NCBI GenBank assembly: GCA_964548655.1
Contig: CAZJQT010000014.1
Location: 1 to 12,237 of the forward strand
DNA: 12,237 nucleotides
Reading direction: 5' to 3'
Source: CAZJQT01 sp964548655
Lineage (GTDB): Bacteria; Patescibacteriota; Saccharimonadia; Saccharimonadales; CAZJQT01
A model generated the notes under the pieces. It worked only from the letters and a program-made list of their open reading frames with translations. It searched no databases and was not told where the DNA came from. A program made the position numbers and the translations under genes. Positions 6,053-12,149 of the stretch are shown in pieces (the first letter of the stretch is position 1; each line of letters starts with the position of its first letter).

Positions 6053-6100
6053 TACTTTTGTATTGTTTTTCTTACACTAAAGCTGTGGAGGACATGTGGA

Positions 6101-6129
6101 TTTACATTTATTCTCTCTTAAGATATCCT
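6101..6129 (+). promoter_or_regulatory. tRNA-Val promoter
   Basis: TTTACA (6101-6106), 17-base spacer, TATCCT (6124-6129). The predicted start is about 6136, four bases before the mature 5' end of tRNA-Val at 6140. Confidence 0.7.
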
Positions 6130-6139
6130 TTACCGAGCC

Positions 6140-6216
6140 GGGCGGTTAGCTCATTTGGCTAGAGCGCTTCCTTGACGTGGAAGAGGTGACAGGTTCGAAT
6201 CCTGTATCGCCCACCA
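6140..6216 (+). tRNA. tRNA-Val (anticodon GAC)
   Basis: Complete 77-base cloverleaf. The acceptor GGGCGGT pairs with ATCGCCC (one G-T pair), the D stem is GCTC/GAGC, and the anticodon stem CTTCC/GGAAG carries loop TTGACGT with anticodon GAC at 6174-6176. The variable loop is AGGTG, the T arm ACAGG-TTCGAAT-CCTGT, the discriminator A (6213), and CCA is encoded (6214-6216). It reads GUC and, by wobble, GUU. It has its own promoter and is convergent with the aminotransferase gene 18 bases downstream. No convincing terminator follows. Confidence 0.97.
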
Positions 6217-6233
6217 ATATTACTAGTATTCTC

Positions 6234-7412
6234 TTAGGACCAATTTTTTCTATCTTTCAGCCAAACGGAAATAGTCTTTAGATAGCTGTCTAACTTCTCT
6301 GGCTCACGGTCACCCATAGTAGGAATTCTGAAAGTATCAGGTAGGCCGGCTTCGCGGCGGATTTTGGCTAGTTTGGGATGTCCGGCGTCAAAACCATAGC
6401 GAACTGGTTGGTTTTGCCACAATTCAGCCTGTAGTCGGGCAAGATTAATTTCCCGGCTATTAACAAAACAACTAACAGTATCAGAAGCGTTGGCTCTGTC
6501 TGGCAGTAGATCGAAGCCCTCTTCCCATGCCCAGACACGAGCCATATTGGCCATGTGAGTGTGCCGCTGGTAGCGATTCTGGATACCTTCGGTCTCAACT
6601 ATGTAAGCCAGTTGTAGCGCCAAGGCGCCAATTTGAGCTTCTGGTGGCGTAGTTAGGGTCATATTCTCTCTGTTGGCTTCGACTTGCCGAACCACGTCTG
6701 TGGTAAAGCCACGATTACTATATTGCACCTTGTCTAGAGCTTCGTTTTTGACTACGGCTAAAGACAGGCCTGGCGGTGTACCTAGCCCTTTTTGCGGTGC
6801 TGTTGCTAGAAAATCGATGCCTAAAGCTGTCACGTCAATCTCTATCCCGCCGACCGAACTAACACCATCGACGAACAACAGCCTATTACTACCATTCTTT
6901 TTAACCAACTCTGCTATTTGCCCTAAGGGATTTACGGTTCCGGTAGAAGTGTCATTGTGAGTAACCGCAACTATATCAAAGTGGCCTTTTTCTAGGGTTT
7001 CTTCTAATTCATCTAGATTAACCACGCCCCCTTCGGAGCTACGTAATCGATCCACTCCTACTGCGCAGTCATCAAAAATATCGGCCCATAAATCACCAAA
7101 GTAGCCAATTGATAATGCTAATACCGGCGAGCCTTTCATTCTATTGACGTAAGGTGATCCCCAGCTGCGCGTGGCCATTTCCAGGGCGTTCGTGCCCGAA
7201 CCACCCGTCAAAACCATACTATGGGTGTCTTCACTGGCGTTCACGATTTGGAATAAGTTGTGCCTTATACCTTCTATGTAAGGTTTGATTAAGTCTGTTC
7301 GGTGGCCATAAGGTGGTTGGGCCATGGCAGTCAAAGCTTCATCTCGTACATCCACTGGACCCGGTATATACCACTCCACGACGTCATTATAAGGATCCAA
7401 AACTTCACTCAT
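6234..7412 (-). CDS. Class-V PLP-dependent aminotransferase (alanine/serine-glyoxylate type)
   Basis: 392 residues, full length for the COG0075 family (alanine-glyoxylate, serine-glyoxylate and serine-pyruvate aminotransferases). IPGPVDV (16-22) is the N-terminal hallmark. TGGSGTNALE (69-78) forms the cofactor phosphate cup, NDTSTG (153-158) and the aspartate in FVDGVSSVGG (180-189; Asp182, contacts the pyridine nitrogen) follow. APQKGLGTPPG (205-215) carries the Schiff-base lysine Lys208. FRIPTMGD (361-368) has the arginine (362) that binds the substrate carboxylate. The fold is certain but the substrate pair is not; phosphoserine transaminase-like or desulfurase-like activities cannot be excluded. 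It is downstream of tgt on the same strand but has its own promoter-like box. A lone amino-acid transaminase is notable in a lineage that usually lacks amino-acid biosynthesis. Confidence 0.88.
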   Translation of the reverse strand: MSEVLDPYNDVVEWYIPGPVDVRDEALTAMAQPPYGHRTDLIKPYIEGIRHNLFQIVNASEDTHSMVLTGGSGTNALEMATRSWGSPYVNRMKGSPVLALSIGYFGDLWADIFDDCAVGVDRLRSSEGGVVNLDELEETLEKGHFDIVAVTHNDTSTGTVNPLGQIAELVKKNGSNRLLFVDGVSSVGGIEIDVTALGIDFLATAPQKGLGTPPGLSLAVVKNEALDKVQYSNRGFTTDVVRQVEANRENMTLTTPPEAQIGALALQLAYIVETEGIQNRYQRHTHMANMARVWAWEEGFDLLPDRANASDTVSCFVNSREINLARLQAELWQNQPVRYGFDAGHPKLAKIRREAGLPDTFRIPTMGDREPEKLDSYLKTISVWLKDRKNWS

Positions 7413-7418
7413 AAACTC

Positions 7419-7447
7419 ATTTAAAAGTATGTGTCCTCAAACCGCAA
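7419..7447 (-). promoter_or_regulatory. Promoter of the aminotransferase gene
   Basis: The minus strand shows TTGCGG (7447-7442), a 17-base spacer and TTAAAT (7424-7419). The seventh base downstream is the A of the ATG at 7412. Hexamer matches are moderate (4 of 6 at -10) but the leaderless spacing repeats that of neighbouring genes. Confidence 0.5.
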
Positions 7448-7454
7448 GCACAAG

Positions 7455-8525
7455 CTATTTTCTATATTCTTCGCAAATGCGCTGGAGGTAGCGAATATTG
7501 TGAATACTGACTAAAGTTCCGGCCAGTGGTTCGCCAACCTTGAATTGATGGCGTAGAAAGCCGCGGCTGTAACCACTAACGCAGGTCGTACAATCACAAC
7601 CCGGATCAATCACCTTTTTATCAGTCGCAAAACGTTCATTGGTGAGGTGAATCACTTTATCCCCCTTGATCCAGGCTGAGCCATGACGAGCATTGCGGGT
7701 TGGTAAAACACAATCCAACATATCAATGCCATGCTCGATAGCAAACCTAAGGTCAACTGGATCACCCACTCCGAGCAAGAAACGTGGTCGGTTAGGATCG
7801 TACATGGGTGCCAGAAACTCCAGCATATCGTGCATTTCGCCCCGACTTTCGCCAACCGACAGCCCGCCAATTGCTATGCCATCAACTGGTAAACTTTGGA
7901 CAATCTCCAAGCTTTTTTTGCGCAGTTTTTTGTCTAGACCACCTTGAACCACTCCAAATAACAAGGGTCGATTTTCCATGTTTTTGGTTAGGCGCTGGAA
8001 TTCCTTAAGTGAGCGTTCCAACCAACGATGGGTTCGTTCATAGGCCTCTTGGGTCCGCTCCCGCCCCTTAGGATCCAAAGAAACAACGTCGTCAAAAGCC
8101 ACCAACATATCAGCCCCCATCTTCATTTGTATTTGGACGGATTTCTCCGGTGACAGGAATATATTGTCGCCGGTTTTAGGGTCTTTAAAACTGACGCCGT
8201 CCTCAGTTATTTGGTTGATATGAGCTAACGAAAAGACCTGGAAACCACCAGAATCAGTCAGGATTGGTAATTTCTGTTGGCTGAATTCATGCAAACCACC
8301 AAGCTTGGCGACGACTTCTTCGCCCGGCTGCATATGTAGGTGGTAGGTGTTAGCTAAGACCACCTGCACCCCTGTACTGGCAACTTGTTCTGGGGTCAAA
8401 CTTTTGACCGCTCCACGGGTGCCATCGGGCATAAAAGTGGGCGTAAGAACCTTGCCGACGCGCGTGTTGATGATTCCACTACGAGCACCTGAGTGCTTTG
8501 ATTCTATCTTGAAAACTTTGGTCAT
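7455..8525 (-). CDS. tgt: Queuine/preQ1 tRNA-guanine transglycosylase
   Basis: Exchanges G34 of GUN-anticodon tRNAs (Asp, Asn, His, Tyr) for preQ1 in queuosine synthesis. From the ATG at 8525 it is 356 residues. Visible motifs are TPTFMPDGTRGAVK (28-41), LANTYHLHMQPG (57-68), the base-recognition segment LTDSGGFQVFSL (89-100), VVQGG (192-196), AIGGLSVGE (218-226), GIDMLDCVLPTRNARHG (266-282) with the nucleophilic aspartate, and the zinc site C-x-C-x2-C (Cys310, 312, 315) with the His in SIHN. An in-frame ATG at 8543 would add six residues, but the -10 box TACAAT (8539-8534) lies between the two ATGs, so the downstream ATG is the real start. It diverges from the plus-strand unit at 8573. The partial tRNA-Asp(GTC) in this window would be a substrate. 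Confidence 0.96.
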   Translation of the reverse strand: MTKVFKIESKHSGARSGIINTRVGKVLTPTFMPDGTRGAVKSLTPEQVASTGVQVVLANTYHLHMQPGEEVVAKLGGLHEFSQQKLPILTDSGGFQVFSLAHINQITEDGVSFKDPKTGDNIFLSPEKSVQIQMKMGADMLVAFDDVVSLDPKGRERTQEAYERTHRWLERSLKEFQRLTKNMENRPLLFGVVQGGLDKKLRKKSLEIVQSLPVDGIAIGGLSVGESRGEMHDMLEFLAPMYDPNRPRFLLGVGDPVDLRFAIEHGIDMLDCVLPTRNARHGSAWIKGDKVIHLTNERFATDKKVIDPGCDCTTCVSGYSRGFLRHQFKVGEPLAGTLVSIHNIRYLQRICEEYRK

Positions 8526-8533
8526 TGGGGCTA

Positions 8534-8562
8534 ATTGTAACATCTCAAATTGCTTATGTTAC
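8534..8562 (-). promoter_or_regulatory. tgt promoter, decides the start codon
   Basis: The minus strand shows GTAACA (8562-8557; 4 of 6 matches), a 17-base spacer and the TGn-extended box TGTTACAAT with hexamer TACAAT (8539-8534). Transcription should begin at about 8527-8526, just before the ATG at 8525 and downstream of the ATG at 8543. Confidence 0.75.
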
Positions 8563-8572
8563 GTAATGATTC

Positions 8573-8601
8573 TTGACATAAGTAAAGCTTTTGCCTATAC
8601 T
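8573..8601 (+). promoter_or_regulatory. Near-consensus promoter of the small transcription unit
   Basis: TTGACA (8573-8578) is a perfect -35, followed by a 17-base spacer and TATACT (8596-8601; 5 of 6). It is the best promoter in the window, implying high expression, and predicts a start near 8608. It is back to back with the tgt promoter; the palindrome TTACGTAA (8559-8566) lies between the two. Confidence 0.9.
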
Positions 8602-8614
8602 GCCCGGGTTAATC

Positions 8615-8620
8615 GGGAGG
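8615..8620 (+). promoter_or_regulatory. Strong Shine-Dalgarno sequence of the small ORF
   Basis: GGGAGG, nine bases before the TTG at 8630, is the only strong ribosome-binding site I see in the window. Its last GG (8619-8620) can pair with CC at 8637-8638 in a hairpin that also encloses the start codon, so access may be controlled by RNA structure. Confidence 0.6.
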
Positions 8621-8629
8621 CGCTCATTC

Positions 8630-8743
8630 TTGAGTACCAAAACCACTTCTCTAGAAGGGTTTAAGTTGTTCTATGAAGAACTGATACCACGAAAGAGAAA
8701 TAACAGTCGCTTGCGACGCGTTAGATTGGCTACTGCGAAGTAA
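8630..8743 (+). CDS. Small basic protein, 37 residues, TTG start, unknown function
   Basis: Translation from TTG gives a 37-residue protein: an N-terminal part MSTKTTSLEGFKLFYEEL (1-18, mildly amphipathic), then a strongly basic C-terminal part with IPRKRNNSRLRRVRLATAK (19-37), ending at TAA. Support comes from GGGAGG at optimal spacing, its fit inside a promoter-terminator unit of about 170 nt, and the charge pattern expected of an RNA- or ribosome-binding peptide. I do not recognise the family. The length and composition recall small ribosomal proteins (bS21- or bL34-like in character), but no diagnostic motif is present. Against it: a TTG start and several hairpins within the ORF, which leave open that the RNA itself is the product. 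Confidence 0.5.
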   Translation: MSTKTTSLEGFKLFYEELIPRKRNNSRLRRVRLATAK

Positions 8744-8753
8744 ACAGTCAACG

Positions 8754-8778
8754 AAAAGCCCCAGCAATGGGGCTTTTT
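8754..8778 (+). terminator. Rho-independent terminator of the small transcription unit
   Basis: Stem AAAAGCCCC (8754-8762) with GGGGCTTTT (8769-8777), loop AGCAAT, T-run 8774-8778. A textbook intrinsic terminator; the A-rich 5' side could also give weak function on the minus strand. Confidence 0.93.
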
Positions 8779-8785
8779 AATTTCA

Positions 8786-8813
8786 CCCCAAGAAGAATCC
8801 TCTCTTCTTGGGG
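8786..8813. repeat. Perfect 10-bp inverted repeat before nrdR
   Basis: CCCCAAGAAG (8786-8795) pairs with CTTCTTGGGG (8804-8813) around an 8-base loop AATCCTCT. It follows the terminator by 7 bases and has no T-run on either strand, so it is not an ordinary terminator. It could be an RNA-stabilising stem, a backup transcription stop or a protein-binding palindrome. The rest of 8814-8883 up to nrdR shows no feature beyond a possible -10 box. Confidence 0.7.
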
Positions 8814-8868
8814 ACCCCGTTATACTCAGAAATTTGGACGTTATCCACTAGTAAAATTATTAGCTGTA

Positions 8869-8877
8869 TGTCAATAT
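8869..8877 (+). promoter_or_regulatory. Possible extended -10 box of nrdR
   Basis: TGTCAATAT (8869-8877) has the TGn extension and a poor hexamer CAATAT. The seventh base after it is the A of the nrdR ATG (8884), the spacing found at other genes here. No -35 match is seen. Confidence 0.3.
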
Positions 8878-8883
8878 GTTGTC

Positions 8884-9300
8884 ATGGTTTGTATTTATTG
8901 TGGATCTAGAACTAAGGTTATTAATTCCCGCTTGCAGAAACGTAGCAATCAAATTTGGCGCCGTCGGCAATGTCTAAAATGCCAAGCCGTGTTTACCTCT
9001 AATGAATCAGCTGATTTGACCCAATTGATATCAATTAGAAAAACGCATAAGCATTTAGAGCCGTTCTCCCGCGAGATATTGTTCCTGAGTGTTTACGATG
9101 CCTTAAAACACCGAAAAACCGCCATAAGTGACGCTATGGGGCTAACAGACACGATAATTAACAAGGTTTGTGCTGCAACCCAAGCTGCCGTGATTGATCA
9201 GGGTGATCTAGTTGAAACAGCCGGCGCCATACTGAAACGCTTTGATAAAGCGGCCGCCACCCATTACCTTGCCTATCACCCGCTGGCTGTTAATGAATGA
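8884..9300 (+). CDS. nrdR: Transcriptional repressor NrdR (Zn ribbon plus ATP-cone)
   Basis: NrdR represses ribonucleotide reductase genes in response to dATP/ATP. The 138-residue product from ATG 8884 has a zinc ribbon with Cys3, Cys6, Cys30 and Cys33 (CIYCGS and RRRQCLKCQ), including the VINSR (12-16) and WRRRQC segments typical of the family (VVDSR, RRRRxC). The ATP-cone follows: LISIRKTHKHLEPFSREIL, where family members have KRDGxxExFDxxK, so it is somewhat degenerate. The frame stays open upstream to 8767, but those codons run through the terminator and the 8786-8813 hairpin and precede the normal NrdR N-terminus, so the short form is right. No ribonucleotide reductase gene is nearby. 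The 3' end overlaps the convergent kinase-like gene by 25 bases. Confidence 0.88.
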   Translation: MVCIYCGSRTKVINSRLQKRSNQIWRRRQCLKCQAVFTSNESADLTQLISIRKTHKHLEPFSREILFLSVYDALKHRKTAISDAMGLTDTIINKVCAATQAAVIDQGDLVETAGAILKRFDKAAATHYLAYHPLAVNE

Positions 9301-10055
9301 TTATCGACCAGGCTTCCTAGAGTTTCATAGTTAGAATGTCTGAGAGCTAGTTGATTTGCCTTTTCAGCAGTGTATATCCAACCGGTATCAAAAATTACAA
9401 TCTTTGAACCCGAAATCAACAAATTGCTTGAGGCAAAATCTGGGCTTAAGTTATCATCTAACATCTTTTGGTAACCACCTACTAACTGATTAAGACTTGT
9501 GGCAAATTCACCGTCATTTTTAGCACGATGTTCTAGGTCGGTTTGACTGAGTTCACTAAATTTTTGAGCGTTTTGGATTAAAGGTTGTATGCTGGCCGGT
9601 TTACTACCATCTCCCCAAGGGTTGTCGAGAACTACGAAAGAGGTTGGAACGACCAGATCCCCAAAATATTTTTTATAAGTTTCGTATCGTTCTTGCTTCT
9701 TTTTAACAACCTCTAAAGGATCTTTATTGCCGAGGGATTCCATATGGTAAATAGAAACTACTCGGTCAGATGAATGATCACTTGAGTTAACTCTATAAAC
9801 AACCTTTTCAGCACCATACCCAAGGACATTAATTGATTCGCTCTTTAAGGGCCAATGAGGATTTTTACGTTCATATGATCTGTTGGCTAGCTTACCGCTA
9901 GCAAGTAAAGCGGTATGAAGAGAATGCATTAAACGCAGCGTAATGCGGGAACCTGGAGCTGGCTTCTCTTTGGTGCTCGGGTGGTTCTGCGCAATGCTAA
10001 CATCAGCAAGAATACCTCGAGCGTCATGAACTTTGTGTCTTATTGCCTGTTTCAT
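9276..10055 (-). CDS. Protein-kinase-fold protein of unknown function
   Basis: 259 residues; not assigned to a named family. The N-terminal 65 residues are basic and unfamiliar. From about residue 76 a kinase-like fold appears: a glycine-rich strand INVLGYGAEKVVYRV (75-89), a strand RVVSIYHMES (98-107) where the ATP-anchoring lysine would be expected but a serine (101) stands, a hinge near IQPLI (156-160), then a catalytic-loop-like PDFASSNLLI (205-214; Asp206 and Asn211 at the D-x4-N spacing) and IVIFDTGWI (219-227; Asp223 in the DFG position). This resembles aminoglycoside phosphotransferase or lipopolysaccharide kinase relatives; the missing Lys makes activity uncertain. Its promoter has a clear -35 and -10 with a leader of about 15 bases and no Shine-Dalgarno sequence. 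Confidence 0.6.
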   Translation of the reverse strand: MKQAIRHKVHDARGILADVSIAQNHPSTKEKPAPGSRITLRLMHSLHTALLASGKLANRSYERKNPHWPLKSESINVLGYGAEKVVYRVNSSDHSSDRVVSIYHMESLGNKDPLEVVKKKQERYETYKKYFGDLVVPTSFVVLDNPWGDGSKPASIQPLIQNAQKFSELSQTDLEHRAKNDGEFATSLNQLVGGYQKMLDDNLSPDFASSNLLISGSKIVIFDTGWIYTAEKANQLALRHSNYETLGSLVDNHSLTASG

Positions 10056-10077
10056 TTATTTTCGATTCAGTACAAAT

Positions 10078-10106
10078 ATAATACCACAATAGTTATTATA
10101 TATCAA
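10078..10106 (-). promoter_or_regulatory. Promoter of the kinase-like gene
   Basis: The minus strand shows TTGATA (10106-10101), a 17-base spacer and TATTAT (10083-10078) with a TGG extension. The predicted start near 10071 gives a leader of about 15 bases, the longest in this window apart from the small unit at 8608. Confidence 0.75.
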
Positions 10107-10134
10107 GTCTCTACTACTGGGAGCTGGCCTGAGT

Positions 10135-11784
10135 CTAAACGATTTTTTGTTTGTTCTCAGTGACAACGGCTTTTTCAGTCAGATCGAACTTGCCGATGTA
10201 TTTGCCGAAAATCAGTCTGGTCTGAGAATACAAAGCTGAAAAAGAGTTATAAGTTACGGTGATAACTGGCAGTAGCACCCACTGGAGTAACATCCAGATT
10301 GAGCGACGACGTTTATAGCGTTCTGGTTTGGGGGGCAGCATTTTGAGGCTCAAGAATAATGTAATCAAAATACCCAGCAAAGCCACTGTTTGGATTCGGC
10401 TGGCAATATGAGGTAGCTGGTCAGTCGCAAAGCCACCACTAGCGAGATCGTGCGGGTTCAAAAGTCTGGGTATAAAGGCAGAAAAAGCCAGAATCAGCGG
10501 CGCAACCGCCCAGGTTACATGCCCTTCTAGCAGTCTAAAAAACTTAGCGACTAGATCAAACTTGGGCACTTTATTGGGGGTAAAGAAACCCTTTTCGGCC
10601 ACGTAGGCCACATCCGAGGCGCCCCAAGCCCAACGGCGCAGTTGAATAAACTGAGCTTTGAGGGTTTTTAGGTAAGTTTTAGCTAGAACGGCATCCTGAA
10701 AAATCGGCACGTATAGCGGGTAGACTTCGTGGCGACCGTCGTAACGGAAATAAGTGCGCCAGAACTGATGGCCATCCTCCACGATGGTGCGCACGCTCCA
10801 AAAGTCAGTATCAATCAAGCTCTGCAAGCTCTGAGCGTGAGACGAAAAGTTGCGGATCATGTGCGGCCGCATCGATAAAACTATGTTCCAAAAGGAGTTA
10901 CCGGTGGCAATCACGCGCATTGGCGCCGGTGCGTCCCAGATATTGTTGGTAAACATCGGCACCGGTTGGTATGAGACATATAACGGCTCTGGTGTGACGC
11001 TGTATAGATAACTCAAAGCGGCGAGGTATTGTTTATGCGGCCGGTTATCGGCGTCCAATGTGGTGACAATAACGTCCAGTGGTTTAATCTTAGTGGTCTC
11101 GATATACTCTCGCAAAGCCCGGCCAGCGCAGGTTATGTTGCCGCCCTTGCCTATCATTTCACCCGGCAAGTCGTGGTGCTTGACAGCAAAAGCGTGTTTG
11201 AAGTGCTTTTTATAGTCCTCTATTAGTGATTTAGCTTGAGCTTCTACCTCTGGACCACCACGTTCTTCATAGGCAATTATCACAATCAGGCGCTTGCTGT
11301 CGTAGTCAGAATCTATCAACGATTGGATAGTTGGCACTAGCACTTCCCGGCTCTCGTTCCAGGTGGCAATGATAATGGCGTGGACGACGTTATCAGGATT
11401 TACAGGGGTTGGCTGAGATTGCAGACGGATGATATTTTCGTAATGCCAGGATGGTATGTGCTTGTCGGGTTGGTCAACTTTACCGCTGTTGATTTCATTG
11501 AGCATTTGGCGCCATGGTAGCTTCTCGTGCAGTTTGATCAGACGGTAGCCCTGGATGGCACGCACATCTAACCCGACCGATTTAGCAAACCACATTATTA
11601 AATAACCCAGGATAAACAACCCGCTAAGCGGCAATGGCGTTCCAAGAATAGTGACGTTCACTTTGAATAGACTCAGTACAAACGGTAGCGCCAAGATACT
11701 CCAGGTTATCAGTCCGGGCAGCATTTCAAAAAAACGGTAGCGCTTACCCCTATCCTCAACGTAAGGTATCTCAATATTTCTCAT
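10135..11784 (-). CDS. Processive family-2 glycosyltransferase, membrane-bound
   Basis: 549 residues. Two N-terminal membrane segments (about 24-42 and 52-70) precede a cytoplasmic GT-A domain, and three to four C-terminal segments follow (about 423-443, 463-483, 497-515). The GT2 signatures appear in order: IIIATWNES (137-145), TTLDADNRP (241-249) with the metal-binding DAD, VEDGHQFWR (335-343) with the catalytic ED, and QLRRWAWG (381-388), the Q/RxxRW motif of processive synthases such as cellulose and hyaluronan synthases. It probably polymerises or transfers a sugar for a surface polysaccharide; donor and product are unknown. Its ATG overlaps the stop of the upstream small membrane protein gene in an ATGA arrangement, so translation is coupled. 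The lysine-containing tail after residue 530 is cytoplasmic and unremarkable. Confidence 0.88.
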   Translation of the reverse strand: MRNIEIPYVEDRGKRYRFFEMLPGLITWSILALPFVLSLFKVNVTILGTPLPLSGLFILGYLIMWFAKSVGLDVRAIQGYRLIKLHEKLPWRQMLNEINSGKVDQPDKHIPSWHYENIIRLQSQPTPVNPDNVVHAIIIATWNESREVLVPTIQSLIDSDYDSKRLIVIIAYEERGGPEVEAQAKSLIEDYKKHFKHAFAVKHHDLPGEMIGKGGNITCAGRALREYIETTKIKPLDVIVTTLDADNRPHKQYLAALSYLYSVTPEPLYVSYQPVPMFTNNIWDAPAPMRVIATGNSFWNIVLSMRPHMIRNFSSHAQSLQSLIDTDFWSVRTIVEDGHQFWRTYFRYDGRHEVYPLYVPIFQDAVLAKTYLKTLKAQFIQLRRWAWGASDVAYVAEKGFFTPNKVPKFDLVAKFFRLLEGHVTWAVAPLILAFSAFIPRLLNPHDLASGGFATDQLPHIASRIQTVALLGILITLFLSLKMLPPKPERYKRRRSIWMLLQWVLLPVITVTYNSFSALYSQTRLIFGKYIGKFDLTEKAVVTENKQKIV

Positions 11785-12140
11785 CGCAGGCGCAGTAAAG
11801 CGAAGCTAATGAACAAAGCTAGGATTATCAAAAGCAAAGCCATCATCAGCACCATAATGGCAAAATAGCGCCGGATGGGATAGATTTTGACACTTAGCCA
11901 AGTATTGAAAACTAGCACGATGAATACGAAGGTAACAAAGCTGAAGACGCCGACGGCATTGCCCTTCTGGTAGGCGCTTAGGCCAAGAGTTGGACGGTAA
12001 CGGATTATATAACTGTCTGACTGGCCACCGCTGAGCCGCCACCACAACACAACTGCCGCCGTTAGCATGGCAAAGAAAGTATTGGCTGTTAACAAAAGCA
12101 AAACTAAACGGTCATGAATGTATTTCTTAGGCGTCGCCAT
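11781..12140 (-). CDS. Small three-helix membrane protein, glycosyltransferase partner
   Basis: 119 residues from the ATG at 12140, with three hydrophobic segments (about 10-33, 62-82 and 91-115), a short basic N-terminus and a polar stretch of about 30 residues between helices 1 and 2. I do not recognise the family. A TTG two codons upstream (12146) keeps the frame but lies only 3 bases after the TATAAT box, so it cannot be in the transcript. The ATGA overlap with the glycosyltransferase suggests a stoichiometric partner, for example an accessory subunit of the synthase; this is inference from context. Confidence 0.75.
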   Translation of the reverse strand: MATPKKYIHDRLVLLLLTANTFFAMLTAAVVLWWRLSGGQSDSYIIRYRPTLGLSAYQKGNAVGVFSFVTFVFIVLVFNTWLSVKIYPIRRYFAIMVLMMALLLIILALFISFALLRLR

Positions 12141-12149
12141 TTGCAACCT

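Larger units (their letters stand above)
8608..8778 (+). ncRNA. Discrete ~170-nt transcript, mRNA of a 37-codon ORF or structured RNA
   Basis: A strong promoter and strong terminator delimit one short RNA. Successive potential hairpins are GGCGCTCA-TTCT-TGAGTACC (8619-8638), CTTCT/AGAAG (8646-8657), GTTCT-ATGA-AGAAC (8668-8681), GTCG-CTTG-CGAC (8706-8717), ACTG/CAGT (8732-8748) and the terminator. This density is unusual for a coding stretch, so a functional RNA is a real alternative to, or may coexist with, the ORF at 8630. It does not show signatures I can recognise for SRP RNA, RNase P RNA, tmRNA or 6S RNA. Confidence 0.5.

Noticed and set aside
5793..6060. T-box riboswitch, RNase P RNA, SRP RNA, tmRNA or 6S RNA upstream of thrS
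   Set aside because: None of the sequence hallmarks (T-box sequence, SRP GGAAG tetraloop region, tmRNA tRNA-like ends) are present on either strand.
6217..6233. Terminator after tRNA-Val (TACTAGTA palindrome)
   Set aside because: The stem is only 4 bp with essentially no loop and no T-run.
8526..8543. Tgt start six codons upstream (ATG 8543)
   Set aside because: The extended -10 box lies between the two ATGs, so the upstream one is not transcribed from this promoter, and the extra residues match nothing in the family.
8767..8883. N-terminal extension of nrdR by 39 codons
   Set aside because: The ATG at 8767 lies inside the terminator and the extension reads through two hairpins; the family N-terminus (MxCxxCGS) begins at ATG 8884.
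12141..12146. TTG start two codons upstream of the small membrane protein
   Set aside because: It is 3 bases after TATAAT and therefore before the expected transcript start.
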